Source: Symsagittifera roscoffensis (taxonomy: Eukaryota; Xenacoelomorpha; Acoela; Convolutidae). From it: a stretch of 64,000 nucleotides of DNA. Both the position numbers and the translations under genes were made by a program. Positions 33,607 through 48,600 of this stretch are shown one piece after another. The DNA lies in NCBI RefSeq assembly GCF_963678635.1, contig NC_087068.1:51252563-51316562 (forward strand), given 5' to 3'. The notes under the pieces are model-generated. The model made no database searches, was not told the origin of the DNA, and saw nothing but the letters and a program-made list of their open reading frames with translations. Numbering within the stretch: the first letter of the stretch is position 1; each line of letters opens with the position of its first letter.

Positions 33607-36600
33607 GTGAGTGGAGGGATAAAAATTTTTTCGTCGCAATTTAAATGTTTTCGTAGCGAGTTTTCGTCGCAATTTTCTGCCGCATTTTTGCCGTGTTTTG
33701 GATTCTGGTTTAACTATCGATTTATATGATTTAATTTATGTTTGTATATACAAACATGTGTTTCTAAAGAAAGCATAGGCTTAATTTTTTGTTTGCTATG
33801 CTCGGCAATGAAATTATTATGAAACTGCTTCGCAGAAAATGCATGTAAACTTGTGACTTTAAAATGAATTTTTAGTGTTTTTGAAAAAGAAAGTATCTAG
33901 TCGGTAACTAGACTTTTTTGCAACATTTTTCTCGCAAATCTTACTTTTTTATTAAACTTTAACTTCCACACTCCTTCCAGCTTGGTATAGAGTTAACTTG
34001 TTGTTTGCTTAGATTAGACAGTTTATTTTGTGTCGTATCAAAAAAAAATTTAATTCAAGTCGGTTATTGTGCAAATATTTAAAACGTTCAAGCTTAACCG
34101 CTCAAGGGACAAAAATTTCCTATAGCATTTTTTGTCTTCGACCTAATGGGCGTCTACCCACGTAATTTTGACTTAGTGGGAACTTGTCAAAAACTAAAAA
34201 AATTATCTGAAACAAGTGATTGTAGTTTCTCAACTTTTTTTCTGAAATTGACTTGTTATTTCTATAAAAAAAATTGTTTTCCCCGAGTTTTTTCAAACGT
34301 TTTTCTGCTTTGTTATTTCTGTCTTTTTTCAATTCGCTAGATTGCAATACACGTTGCAAGGTTTTATTGCAAGTGATGAAATGAGGCGAAGCTTTTCTTC
34401 GCATCTGTGTAAAATTATAACATTTTTCTTTTTGAGGAGGCTGAGGCAGATCAAAAAACAATTTTGTCATAGCTTTTCTTTCAGACTGCTATCAAACGCA
34501 AACGTCTACTTTTTTATTTAAGCTTTGTATGCTCCATTGTTTTTGTACGAAAAATAAGCATTAAAAAATTATTTTGCGGGTTTTAATGATGTACATTTGG
34601 AAACGTGAATCCAGAAAACAGTGGTACTCCAACAAGCCGAAGAGCCAACAAACCAAAAACACGCTTACCATTCCAACAAGCCGAAAACTAATTTGATTCT
34701 GCTTAATAATAACATATTGCCCTTGTTGTTATACAATTGTTTCGTAACTCTTATGTAATTTACGTAACTATGATGTAACGTCGGCTTCAAGGTTTGGCGG
34801 TTCTTAGATATGTCGGTTTGTTGAATATCCGCTCCAGAAAACGTTAAGAAATTTTTTGAATATATAGATCGGAAGCTTTTTTATTCGCTTCCGAAACTTA
34901 GATCTGGTGAAAATTTTTTCAGATATGAAATAACAATGAAAATCTAAAATGTTAGATCTCGAACGAGATCTGTCATAACTCATTCTGAAAGTGTTCAAAC
35001 TTTGTTTTTGCAATCCATTTTATCAGCATATATTGTATAGATTTTGAGCACAACTTTGAAATACCAACTTTTTTGCAATATTCAACTTTGTATAGATCAA
35101 TTAGCGGCAAAAGTTCGGACTATTTACTCGCCCTCTTTTTGTTCAAACTACACTTCTAGTCCACCCATTTTGAAAAACTATTAATCTATTTTAAAAACCT
35201 TGTTTTTATGCAGATGCGTCTTTCTTCATTAGGAAAACATATTTTAGCAGTCTTCGGTGGGAGATTTGCGAAGTATCCACAGAACCTTTAAAGTACTGAA
35301 ACATCAAAATTAGCCAAAGTAGAGTCAAATTATGAATAATTTAGATCTGAAAATTTCAGAAGAGCAAAATTTCAGACCTGCGATAGATTTTTTTGAAATA
35401 AACAGTGGTTTGAAAAAATTTCAAGCCCAAAACAGATCTGAAATAATCCGTTCTTTTGTTTTGAATTAGATTTTTTTCAGACCTGATTCAAAAAATTTAA
35501 TACACACTGCTAGGAAAAAATTATTTACATCTTAAAGTTTAAACATAAGAGAGGTATCGAAAAAAATTACAATTTTTTTCTATTCCAATTTTCTGAATAA
35601 TTATACGCGGTGTGTTTTGTATTTGGACCAAGTTTGACTGTTTAATTAACTGATTTTAAAAGCTTTTTTTAAATAGTCTTAAAACTAGGATGGCCAGCTC
35701 GAAAAAGGTGAGCTCAAACTGAGCTCAAACTCAGCAAATGTTGCAAATTGAAATAAACTTGATCAAAAATTTTCGTAAATATAAGAAAAAAATTTTGTGT
35801 CGTGCTTGACATTGTGTAGATGATTTCAAAAAAAACAGATTGCTCTGCAATTGGCTTTTTCTGACTTGTCTGCTAACTGATACTGAAAACTTGTATCTGT
35901 TCATTTCAGACATTAGCTTCGTTGTAACGAATGCACGGGTAGTCGACTTCCCCATTGTGTACTGCAACGAACTGTTCACTAAGCAGACTGGCTTTCCCAG
36001 GACAGAGGTAACATCTAAATCTTATTTGTCAAATTTTTGGTCCTGATAGATCTATAAACACTTTTTGACAACGAGCATTAAGTACTAGGTTAAATGACAG
36101 AATATGATGATTGAACAAGGCACCCAGAAGGAAAATGCTTGGAAAAAAAGAAAGAAACAAGAAACAAATTTTTGACATTGTGATTGCCTAGTATTAATTG
36201 ATTAATTAAGATCATTTATCCACGAGGGATAGGAACATCCGAGGTGTACAGCTCGTCGCGGCGAAGTATATATTATCTACCCCGAAAAGTCTAATTTAAC
36301 GGTTAAACATATACAAAACTTGAAAACCGAGTTACAAATCCTCTTTCGTTATAACTTCCTAATGCAAACGAGAAATATTCGTTAATAAATTTAAGCGCCA
36401 AATTAGGCTTTTAAAGAGGTAGATATCCTTTAAAGGTATTAATAACGTCTGAAACGTTCGTCTCCTACTCTTTCCTTTTTTACAAGCCTTTTCCCCGTCT
36501 TGGTACCCTGTGGAATCGCCATTTTGGGTGATGGGGGGGGGGGGGGTGGATATCAGTTAAATACATTGAGGGCTTGGAAAAATTGGTAATTTGTCCATAG

Positions 36601-39600
36601 GTGAATATGAAGACAGGCTACATGAGATTCATGCAGGGGGAGCACACGGACCAGGAGAACTTCTTGAGGATCCAGACTGCCTACGAGGAGATCAAACGAG
36701 ACCAGTTCGATGTGCTGCTCTACAAGAAAAACAGTGAGTATAGTCCTGATTGAACATTAAACAACACATCTCTTAAACGATCCCCCCAATTGTAAATGGT
36801 AGAGTTGTTCGTTACTAGGTACGAAACTCGCATATTCTTTCATATAGTTAACCGTTGAAATAGTTTTTTTCTAGTGTTGGCAATTCGTTACTATAGTTAT
36901 CATAGGGGCGGCGGGGGAAATAAATGACAAAATTGTGAATTAAGTTAACGTTTGGCTGACTGGATTTCGAGTCGGTGGTTGAATAAATTTGAGGTCCTTC
37001 AATGGGTTGGTGGTGTTGAAGAGTACCGAAGCAAAAATGAAAACAGCTAATTGAGGCAAAAGCCCTGAAAAATTGTAACCACGTCGAGTATCTAAAAAAA
37101 AGATTCCACGAGGTTGAAATCCTTATTAACCTTTTATAATATGAGCAGACAATGCCTTCGAGTTGATACGTGTTTTGAGCTCTGCCAGTTCAGAATCATA
37201 AACTGTTTTGAATACGCCTGGTCAGGGGGATCTAGGATTTTCTCGAGGAATGGGAGCGGATTTTCAAAAAAAAAGCGGATTTTCAAAAAAAAATCTTTTA
37301 AAACTTTATCGACCTTTTTTTAGGTCGACCAAATTGATTTTCCGAGCTCTTCCAAAGCACTAGGTGTTCCAAAGTAGGTCTTCCGAGCTAGGTATTCCAA
37401 AGTAGGTCTTCCAAAGTAGGTCAAAGCTCTAGGTCTTCCGAGCTCTTCCAAAGTTTTGGCTTTTTTTTGAGCCGCTGGCGATTTTTTTGAAAAATAGGCG
37501 AAAAAAGGCGTTTTCAAGAACTGTTTGTAAAATTTCAATTTGTTTTTGTTTTGATTTCGGTTTGCAGCCCAAATCCTTCATCAAATAGGAACTAATCCTT
37601 ACGTTTTTAGACAATTCTTTTGGGTAGAATTTGTATTATCATTCGGTCCATCTTTCATTCGAATAGCCAGCGCTTTAAGAGGGAGAGATGATTACTTAGT
37701 CCCAAACTTTTTTCAAAAATTTGTCCAAATTAACTTTAACTTTGAAACTTAAAAGAGTTTCTGGGGTCACCGAGTTGAACAAGTAATCACTAAGCGTACA
37801 AATGATAAAGCGGAAATGTAGAGGGCATAAAAAACGGAAAGCTTTGAACAAGCTTTTAGTAGATTTACTCGATATACTAGTTTATAATTAAACTTCAAAA
37901 GGTTTCGTTCGATACCGGAAAACACAAAAGGATCGACCCATCTAAATATTCAATTAGTTTCCTTTAAACTGTATTTCTAACAATTATGCAATCAAAGGTC
38001 CTCTAAAAGCACTAGGCATAGGGTTTATTTAAATTTCAAGACTTGTGGGGACGTTTTTCACACTAATTTACGTAAGGGAATTGAGCTTTAACTGATCAAA
38101 GGTTTTTGTTGTTGGCCTAGGAGAGGCAGCATATTTGCAAGGAGACAAATTTTAAGGTATTTTATATTATTAGTTTTTCACTATCAATTAATCGCACTCA
38201 TAGCATAGAGCAATAAATGATAGTCATGGAGCAATAAATCAATCGTAAAAAACTGCTCGCATCAGAACGGGGAATTGAAAGCTGTGACTGCGACTGCCTT
38301 TTGTAATTTTTCAAAAAAATTTAATTTTAAAAGTTTGACAATTTTTTGCAAATCAAAATCATTTATGAAAGAAAGTTGAATTTTCTTTCTCTTGAAAATT
38401 TACCCCCCACAATTATTTTAAGATGTGGTTGACATAATTTGCATCTATTAGCACATCATTTGGATTAACTAACGTGCCTCAACGTAATTGAGAATAAATT
38501 CCCAGCTAAATCATCTCGCAAAATTTGCTACGCGCTAATTTGAAAATTGAAAGGTCACGGATCCTAATTGTACCAAATTGCCTAAAGTAGCCCCATTTTT
38601 GAGAATAGATTACTTCTTGAACTTTAGTTACCGGTTGAACTTTGTAATTTGAGCTTAGGGCATGGATATTTTTGTATGGTTTAAATAACTTTTGTCAAAA
38701 AATTTGATCAAAAAATTCAAATTGATATGAAAAAAACAAAACCACTAATTTATGTTTGTTTTTATCTTAGATAGGGATTTAAACAACTGTAAACATTCTC
38801 AAATCTTTGAAAATCGGATGGGGTGCTCCCACTTTCCATTTTCTTACACAGTAGTTTCCACAAAAACTAGCTTGAAAACGAAAAGTAAGAACAGTTTGTT
38901 AGTTTTTGTATTTGCTTTGAATAAAAAAATTCAAACTTCAATTATCAATTCAGACTAAATTGCAAAAATCAAACAATAAAATTTCAGTTTCTGAATTCAG
39001 TTCAATTCAATTGAGACTTAAAATGAATTCAATTTGATATGCACAAAACTGCTCGTATCATGGAAGAGACCGCCTATAAGTTTCTGACTGCCTATTTAGA
39101 TCTAAGGAATCAGTTATCTTTTCAAAAGATTAAAAAATTATTAAAAGTTAAAATATTTTTCAAAATATGATTTTTTTCAGATTTGTTATTCATCAACCCT
39201 CAAAGTAAAAGTTATGCGACTAGCGTACAGCAACGTTTTACTAGTTCAACATTGCTTGCCTCATTTTGTACTGGAACTATTTCTCTCAGAATAAATTTCC
39301 TTTCGCTCGTTGATAGATTGAAATATATCGCGCATTTATTGTCCCAAATTAGACAAATCGTCATTTTTAAAACCATAGTTTTGCGAAAAAGATCAAATTT
39401 TTGGTGATTGGTGCCAAAGGTGAGTTTGAAATGTATGATTTTTTTAGAAGGTTTGATTCAGACTGAAACCCGGTCTGATTTGATTGTTTTGCTCAAAAAC
39501 AACAGGAAAAAATAACACAATAATTATTGTTATAACACAATAAGTTCCAGACTGAGATTTTTTTGTTTCAACCGTTGAAAATGGGGAGGAGCTGTGTGTT

Positions 39601-42600
39601 TGGGTGTGTTTAACTTTTGTTTCTGTTTTCCAGGCAAAATCAGGTACCTCAAATAATCATCCGACTGGATTGAATGATAATGATGCCATTATGGTAATCA
39701 AAATCTGCGAAAAATATTGAAAAAAACTTTGATTTTTTTTGATTTTTTTTGTTTTTCAGATCATTTTCCTTCAAAATTGTTGTCCTATGTTAGCTGTTTG
39801 CCTATGTTACTATGGTTGTCGAATACGCCTAAAATATCGTTTTATGTCAGATTTTTTTATCAGACCATGCAGAAAAAGCTACACTAATTTGAAAAAAGTT
39901 TTAGGTAAATTTTTAAAGCAAGGGTGGAAAATTCTGTGATACTTGCACAGTAACCGGCTATTCTTGTTAAGTTTTAAAATCTTAGATGCCTCAGCAAAAT
40001 TACAGTCAGTTTTGACTGATCAAGTCTTCTTATAATTTTTAAATTGCTTTCCTAAGAAGAACTTGAGAACTGAATTCAGAGCTGATAATTTTTTCGCTCA
40101 AATAATCATATTCACTCAGCTTAACTGAAAATGTTTTCATGCGTTGATAAACATTATCCTATCGCAAGGTTGAGAAAAAATTAGATTTTTTGAATCACAA
40201 AACATTTTTAAGTAACGCCTGCAGCTTGAAATGGTTTTTTAGTTCAATGTTTCCTCAACCGCCCTTTGGAAAGATATTTTATCAACGTAATTTGAAATTA
40301 AGATTGTTTAAATTAACATTTGAAAATAGCAGTTGAAATTAGGATGATTGGATTTGAACTTTCGAGCATAAAATTCATTTTCAGTCCTCGAAATCGTTAA
40401 AAGCAAGCAAAACGGCCACTCATAAAATCTCCAGTGAGGTTTTTGCAAATGTCTGTCTGTTTACGAAACGTTTTCTTGAAAGGTTTTCTAAAGATGTTTT
40501 GCTATGTTCAAGCCGTCAATTGATTTTTTTATTGAACCGCAAAAACATCGCCTAATGGAAAGCTTAAGTCTCTCTATTCACAGCAAGTGACAGTTTGAAA
40601 TATCGCGAAACAACTTAAGAAAAACATACTCCAGAAAACCAGATATAAACCGACATTAACAAAGACCCCCCCCCCCCCCTAATTGAAAAATTAGGTTTTC
40701 TAAGTAAAGAACCCCGTAACTGATTCAGACAGCATTTTTTGGATATCAATATTGATTTAGGTTTCGAAATAAAATAATATCTTTAGTTTTGATCTTTTTA
40801 AACTTTTTTCTACATTTTACTTTTTGTTCACGTATATGCTTTACTTTGGTTCAGTGATCAAAGCATTTTCAAATAAAAATTGACAATTGATGCAGTTTCG
40901 CAAGTTAGATTTTATAATTTTTTAAAGCTGAAATATATAGCTAATAAATTCATTTTAAGAGTGGGTTCAATCGCTACGAACTAAAGTAAATTTATCGTAG
41001 TTCTGGTCTATGGTTTGCTGGTTATATTCACACAAATGTCTCAAAGTTTTGATTTGAAGTCACTTTCAATTATGCGCATTCCTTTTTCCCTAAAAGGTTG
41101 AAAGACTAACGAGTCTTCTGGGAGTCTTTTTGTTGCTCTGCACCATATGCACAAGTCAGTCATAAATCAGGGTTGAAAAACAACAAACAGAAGTAAACAA
41201 AAGTGAAAAGTGTTGTGATGTAATATTTCAACCCTAGCCAATGAAAAAATTAGCCGAAGAAGGTTCAAGAAAGCATGAAGATTGAAGCTGACAATAATTT
41301 GAAGACTATTTTGAAAATTGACATTATTATCCCATGACAAACATATCTGGTCTTCATACTTAACCTTCTAAAACCCCTCGTTACACCATAAAAATGATGC
41401 TCACGTGAAATGTGGAGGGGGGGGGGTTATGAGGGGAGGAAAAGAGCCAACGCACTATAAATGTAACATTCTCTCCAACAAATTTTTCCAAAATTAAAAA
41501 TCTAATCGCTCGGCAATTTGGGCTGATTACATTTGTCGACCTTTGTTTTTTTGGACGCATTTGTGTACTTTGCAACCTTGTAGAAAAACATAAAAATTTT
41601 AGATCATTCTTGCTTTTTGCTGACCTTTTCTTATGAAATCAAAGCCTCAAGGCCCGCATATGGTGCGACAGAAAAGAACATTTATATGTCCATATAATTA
41701 TAATAACTGCTTCGGGCTATTTTGGTACCAAAATACGCATTTGGCTTGTTTGGCAATGGAAAAATTTAAACAAATTAACAAAAATAAATATCTGTCCATG
41801 AAATTTAAAAAAATTTGAATTGTATCCGGAATAAATAAAAAAATTTAAAAACCGACACTATATTCAATCAGAACAACAAAAGAAACATCGTGGGTATCAA
41901 AATGTTGAGAATGGACATCGTTTGATGGTTTAAAATGGAATATAACTCGAGCAACTCAGTCTGATTTTGAGACCCAACTTATTGAAATTCCAGACTAAAG
42001 ATTTTCTCAATACTTCCGATTCACAGAAGTGACAGAATAGAATTACGATACGTTACAGACGATTAGTAGCATTTTATTTTTTTTTCGGCTGTTTTGTGGC
42101 ACTTTAAAATCTTATGGAAAAACATTATGATTCTGGAACATTCTCGCCGTTTTGCTGGAAGCGATCTGACTTTTTATATGGAATCAAAGAAAGCCATAAG
42201 ACCAGCCTATGATGCAGCAGAAAGGGGATTTTTATATGCCAATATAGTTCCTATAATAGCCTTGAGCTATTTTGCGAGCAAAAACGCCAAATTGTTTCGT
42301 CAATGAAAAAATTCAAAATAACTACCAATAATTATGACCTGCACTCTTTATTTAGTTTGTTTTCAGCAATCAATTTCAATGAATTTGGTTAAATTCCATT
42401 TGACAAGTTACGTTTTTTGGGTCTTTTCATCAGGTTATTTTCTAATTTAAAAAAAGTTAACTTACTTGTTTTTCAAAGTTAAGTTTTTTTTTTGCTTAGG
42501 TCTGCAACGCTAAAGTAGATTTGATAGCCTTTCAGTTATCAAAAATCTAATCAAAACAACTACACTACAAAAAAATTAATCAAGTGGTTACAAATAAATT

Positions 42601-45600
42601 CTTCTAATGCAAATTAACAAGACTGCTCATATCAGGGTGAAGCTCTGAATGTTCCAACTGCCTTTTAAGGTCTATGGAGCAGTAAACAGATAAAAAAAAT
42701 AAATGTAAAAAAAATAATAAGAAAAATATTTATTTAAAAATTGAAATTTTTTGTGAAAATCAGCCCCCCACACGCCATTTAAAGTACAAAAGGATTTTGC
42801 TCCTTTTAACAAATCAATTATGACAAATGAGCTTCTTTCACCCAACCCGGGTAACCAAAACTTCTTATACAATTCCATGCAATTCCATACCTACAGAAAA
42901 TTGTATTAAAACTCTTTGATAAGCATTTTTCCTTGTATGAAAACTGTATGAAGAGCCTTTGTCCATAAACCAAAAAATGTGACTTTATTTCTGAAGTTAA
43001 TTTCTGAAATTTTTTTGCTTAATTTCGTAACCGACCGCAGGTGAAAAAGACCTTGGTTTACTCAAAGCACCAAAGGTTGGACGGTCTTGCTTTTATAAAT
43101 CGTAGAAAACCACCGAAATCGTCTTAGAACTGTCTTCCAAAAATGATATCACGAAAAAAACAAACTTTTCAATTTGGCAAAAAATTTCAACGTTGATTAT
43201 TTTTGAATATGATTTTTCAAATTATCAGCTATTGATCAAAGCATACGTAAGCATGCCATTTTGAACGAAAAAAATCAATTATTAGTGTATTCAGGACTAC
43301 GTTATGCACACAAGAGTTTAAATTTTGCACGCAAAAAATTTTAGGAAAACGTTTTTTTGAGTACAAAATTCGATTTTCTGTTGAAAAAAAAACAAAAAAA
43401 TTTTAAGGAAATTTCAAATTACTTTGAAATTTTTTTTGTGTCGCCATCAAAACAATGCTAGTCATACAATTACCATATTTAGGAATTGTATGATTTCCAA
43501 AAACAAAACCTCAGTTTTTCATCACCAGGCTGTTTTATTAGCATTAGACAGCCTCAGAAATTACTTTCTGTCTTTTTCAACCATTTTTCGAAATTTTTAC
43601 TTGGTGTATGGAATTGTAGGATAAGCTTTTTCGGCGTATGGGGGTCAACCCGGGAATTTGGATCGATATCTAAGACGTGTTAAATCTCGCTCACGCGTTA
43701 ATAGCGCGAATTATTTGGCCAATTTGGCCAAAATGGCCATCTTTAAACCCCCATAACCTTAAAAAAAAAAATCACAGGTCAAACATTTTTTCAAATTAAC
43801 GCTCAGAACAACAATACCTTTGAAAGATAATCAAAAATCCCGTCAAAAATGGATAGTTAAAAAGTCGAAATTTGTCTGAAGAAAAAAACCCACCCCGAGC
43901 ACAAATATTCCGTAACTTTTGGTACGAAAGTCGGAAAAATAATTGATTTTGACAACGCTTGATTACTTTTATGCAAAGATGGCTGTTTTGGCTACATTTA
44001 TTTTTAACCTCAAGATTTTCGAAATTACAATTAAAACAGATGCTAAATATAATTTTGAGTGGTGTAGATGTAGCATCTTACAAAAAGTATTCAATTGGTG
44101 TCAAAGTCAGTTCTGCTAATGCAAATATTAATTTAATTTGACAAGTTATGGCATCAATATTGATGCTTTCACCTTCGCTTTTGCACTTCAACGATTGATT
44201 CGCAACCTAAGTCTTTGTTATCAAATAAGTATAGCTTCTTCTGAGCTAACAATAAATAAACTTGGTCTGAAATTTTTTCTAAAGTCTTTTGGATGCATAT
44301 GCACTTGCAAAAATCAAAAATGATGGATTTAGTGTCAAAACAGCTAATTAGAAAAGGTCATTTAAAGTAGTAAAAATGCTACATTCAAACAAGTTTATAG
44401 CTGTTAGTTTTCAACGCTGAAATTGATAACAGAAGTTATCTGCAACAAAAAAGGTCATTACTTTAAAAGAATGCATCGAGCAAAATTTTTGAATTGTAGT
44501 TCTAAAAGGGATGTAGTAAAAATACCGGGGCGGAATTAAGAAACGGAAGGAGGGGAAAAGCGCTCAGTTTTTTTTCAGAAATCCGATCTCTTAGCTACGT
44601 AAGGCCCCTTTGGTACTATGCCTTCTTCTACGACCGATCCGTTTGAGTTTTTGTTCAAAACAGTCAACAACGCCAAAGTAACGGAGGCGGATCAATAATT
44701 TTCTCGAGGAAGGGGAAAATTTTAACTTTCCAACTTTTTTTAAGTCGACCAAATCGACTTTCCGGATTCTCAAAGTCCCTATTTTGACCAAAAGTTATAA
44801 CCCTGTTTTTAATTACAGGTAAAAAACTAATACATTTGGTGTTTTTTGTATATCTAGAAACAGCAGTGTGGTTCTGCATTACAATTAACCCCGTGCCGAA
44901 CGAAACCGGAGAAGTGGTGTTGTTCCTGCTGACTCTCAAGGACATAACTTCCACTAAAATACCCCCGGATGAAGAGGGCAGCCGGAGCATGGGGCGCATC
45001 GCCAGACTGGCCCGCACGGTGAAAAAGGGCAAGGGTAATGGCAATTCAACGGGGGGAGGCACTATTGGGGGTAATACTAACTCAACCGGAGGGGAGGGGG
45101 CTTCAATGGGCGGCAGCACAGTTGAACGATTCAGTCCAAAATCGACCAAATCTTCATTGGTCAGTAAAGTTTTGAGTTTTAGAATCATATCCAATAAAAA
45201 CTGTTCTGCCTGTTGGAACTTTGATATTTATGTTTGCTGTTTAAGAAGTTACGGAATATTTGCGTTCGGGTTGGTTTTTTCTTCAGACAAAACTTGACTT
45301 TTGAATGAGCCAATTTTGACGGAACTTTTTAACACTCAAAAATTGTCATGCCTCGAGCTTTACATAAAAAAATTGGTATAAGACCGTTTTCCGTAAATTT
45401 ATGGAGATCTACAAATTAACGATTTATTTAGCCAATTTAGTATGAATAACGCTGATGAAAGGTTAATCATTAGAAAAAATTAACTCATTAAAAAATAGGT
45501 GCAGGTGAAGCTTTCAGAGCATTGCTTTGATGCGAGTGGTACTGTCTTCGAAGCTTGGTAAAGCAGGGAAGCTGAAAAAGAGCCAAAGTTTTATGCCATC

Positions 45601-48600
45601 AGACAACAATTGAAGGCTTGATCTCAAAATTAAATTAAAAGTTATGCTCGGTCGTTTGAAATTTGTCATTTTAGCCAATTTGGTTTAAACAGATGCGCAC
45701 GAAGATTAGAGACTGTAGCATTCAACAAATGGTTCTGTCTCAAAACTTGCCTCAAACTAAAACTTACTTATTTCAAATTTGAGTTTATGTAACTATTTAG
45801 ACTGGTGTCTCAGCTCTGATTTGTGTGACTTGTGTTATTAAGCAGCATCAGAAAAAAATTGGATCATTCAAAAAGTTTTGTGTCCTAAAAATATGATTCG
45901 CTCAAAAATATATTGTAGTTAGCTTGGAAATAAAAAACATTCTAAAACCACAAAAAAAAACAGAAACGTTTAAAAACTCGAAGATTGTTGGCATTGTTGC
46001 ATTTGATCGTTTTTTAATTAATATTTTTTTGTTTTTCAATTTACCGGGTTCTACATAAATAGCAAGGCTCTACATAATATTTTGCCATTCAGTTTAAACT
46101 TTGGGCAATATTTTTGTCAGTTGTTTTTTTTCTACCAATTTTTATGAAGTTTGGGGAAATCCATAATCAATCAAAATTGAACTTTTATGTTGAAAATGCT
46201 GTTTTTGTTATAGTGTAAAGCAGGAAGTTTAAAAGAATTTTTTCAACTAATAAACTTTCAAGTTTCGTTTTTAATTAACTTACATCAGCTTTCTTGACAT
46301 ATTTGCCCCTTAAGAAAGATAGAAATTGAAAAATACTAGAAATTGCCATTACTCGAACAAAAAAGTCATCGTAAAAAAAAACTTTTATTGTGGAGGTGTT
46401 TTTTGTGTTAAGTTGTATTTAATTGCTCGGTTGGCAAAAATCAATCACTTTTCTTGACGCCTTTCCCATCTTTATTCGCCCAATTAGCAAATGACCTGTT
46501 AAAAACTTTCTTTTTTTCTGGCCTAAAACATTCAATTTCACATCAGCTTTCACTAGATAATGTCAAAAGGTTTGAATTTTCAAAATGCAGCTCGAGTCAA
46601 TAATTATTTAAAGTCTTGGAGAATCAAAGATTTTTAACGCAAGACTCTATCTGAAATTGATTTACAGTATCGAATTTTGGTCAAAATGTAAAACTCCAAA
46701 ATGCACACATCTTTCTTGGCAACGGAGTATTTGTCATCGAAAATTTTTTGTTTTGACTTTCGAAGAAAGAATGGAATATTTGTGTTTAGTGTGCGATTTT
46801 CCTGCAAACAAGTTTCGTCATTATTACTCACCACTTTGAACGTAATTTTAAAATCAACTGAAAAGTTTTGATGCCCTCGGCTTATTTCAAAAACTACAAT
46901 TTTTTTTTAAATAAATTTTATAGTGTTATCATTTACAATTTGAATACTTTGGGGATGTTCTTGCGCGAAACCTTTCGTGCTTTTGAACAGTACGCGGCGT
47001 TTCAAGCCCAGCTTGGAAATCATTTCAAATAGAAATGATGCTATCCATTTTGACTTACCAATTTGTTGCCATACACTAATTACATCACTGTCTTTTACTA
47101 AGCGTGTTGGGGAAGATTTTCAAAAACAGAATCTGAAAAAAAAACTTTTTTTGAAACTTTTTTCATATGTTTAGATTGAAAAATAATTCCGTGATTTTAA
47201 ACCTTAAGAGGTAGCTGGAACGTTCAGTGTTTTGTCCTGGTACGATACGTCCCAACTAGTTTGATGGGATATCCTATAAAAATTGGATCGGAAAAATTTT
47301 GTATGCTGTTTGCAAAATGGATCTGACTGTATGCTGTTTGCAAAGAGAATAGGTTCTGTTTGACTCTCCTCCACTCATTAAAATTGAAGATCATTTTGCA
47401 GAATTGTCTAATCTCGTAAAATTGGAATGAACTGTTTGCCGTTCATCTAGATTGCTTAGGATATCTCAAAGTCAAATTGGCTGAAATGTCTCAATTTAAA
47501 TTGGCCAAAGTCACACAACTTATTTAGGCCACAACGTCTCAAAATAAATTTGTCCGAAGTGTGTCCTCTTCGCCTGAAATGTTTGAAAACAGACACGTTG
47601 GTAGTGGTGACATCCTATATTGCATAAATGTCACTCGATATGATCTTTAGAGTTTACTTATTTCTAATAACAACTTTTCTTCATATTACTTGTTACATAT
47701 TTTAAATCGAAATCCTACCAGAAAAAAACTCAACTACACTTTTTGTATCGGGCCGAAGCCAGTTTCGAGTGTTCCCACAACTCGTTAAGATCTAAGCAAC
47801 AGCTTTTTTGTTGAAACAAAAATATAAATTGATAAAATTTTTAAAAGAAGTGAAAATTCTAAATATGTTTTTATATTGAAAAAAATATACCCCCTCACGC
47901 TCTTCAAGTTGCAAATTGATGCTATTAGCGTCTAGCAACTTTTTAATAGTTCACACTTTTTTGCTATAAATCAGAATGTAAAGATTTCTTAGACTGATGA
48001 AGTAGCCGTTTACGCTTTAGAAGAACAAAACATCACGCGAGAATTGTCTCAGTTGGACAAAAATCTTCACAATAAGTTACTTCAGTATTTTTGCCCTGGC
48101 AATTAGCAAGCGTTACTGAATCGGAATGCAAATTTTTCTGGTAAACAACTAGTTTAACAAAAATCAGTTGAATCACTTGACATGTTCATTGCTCTTCATC
48201 TGACATACTCTTCAGTTGACATACTTCTTTTTCATAAAAATTCAATTTTAACTGCTGGCTGCATACAAGTTACTACAGGGTAGTTTCACGACTTGAATAT
48301 TTTGAATCTTTCATAGAACTCCTATGTGATAAAAACAGATTTTATGAAAGTGAATGGGTTTTTTGTTTTTTATATTTTCGAGGCGCTTTGGAAACTTTTA
48401 AAACTTTTGCAAAAATACTGTTTTTCTTTCTATAAAAAACCTTTCTACTGATTTTCAAAAAAAGGATATCCATAAAAATACCGTCTACATTTTTGAGTGA
48501 CTGCATGCTCACCTGGTCTCTTTTTGCTTTCCATTTTGTCGACAGCCTTCGAAAAGGTCTGTGATGAAAATATTTGATTGAAGTTTTCGACTTATTTTAT

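Larger units (their letters stand above)
36734..44857 (+). other. eag intron 3 (8.1 kb)
   Basis: GT-AG. It holds a short tandem repeat at 37320-37450, related repeat patches at 37215-37350 and 44685-44770, weak ACTGCTC-family copies at 38249 and 39043, a strong one at 42619, two copies of another repeat at 41633 and 42181, and a family-D copy at 43650-43945. No further exon is needed by the phases. Confidence 0.8.

Noticed and set aside
44664-45194. Minus-strand ORF opposite eag exon 4
   Set aside because: Its Pro-rich product is the antisense of the Gly/Ser-rich eag linker; the plus-strand exon is clearly coding.
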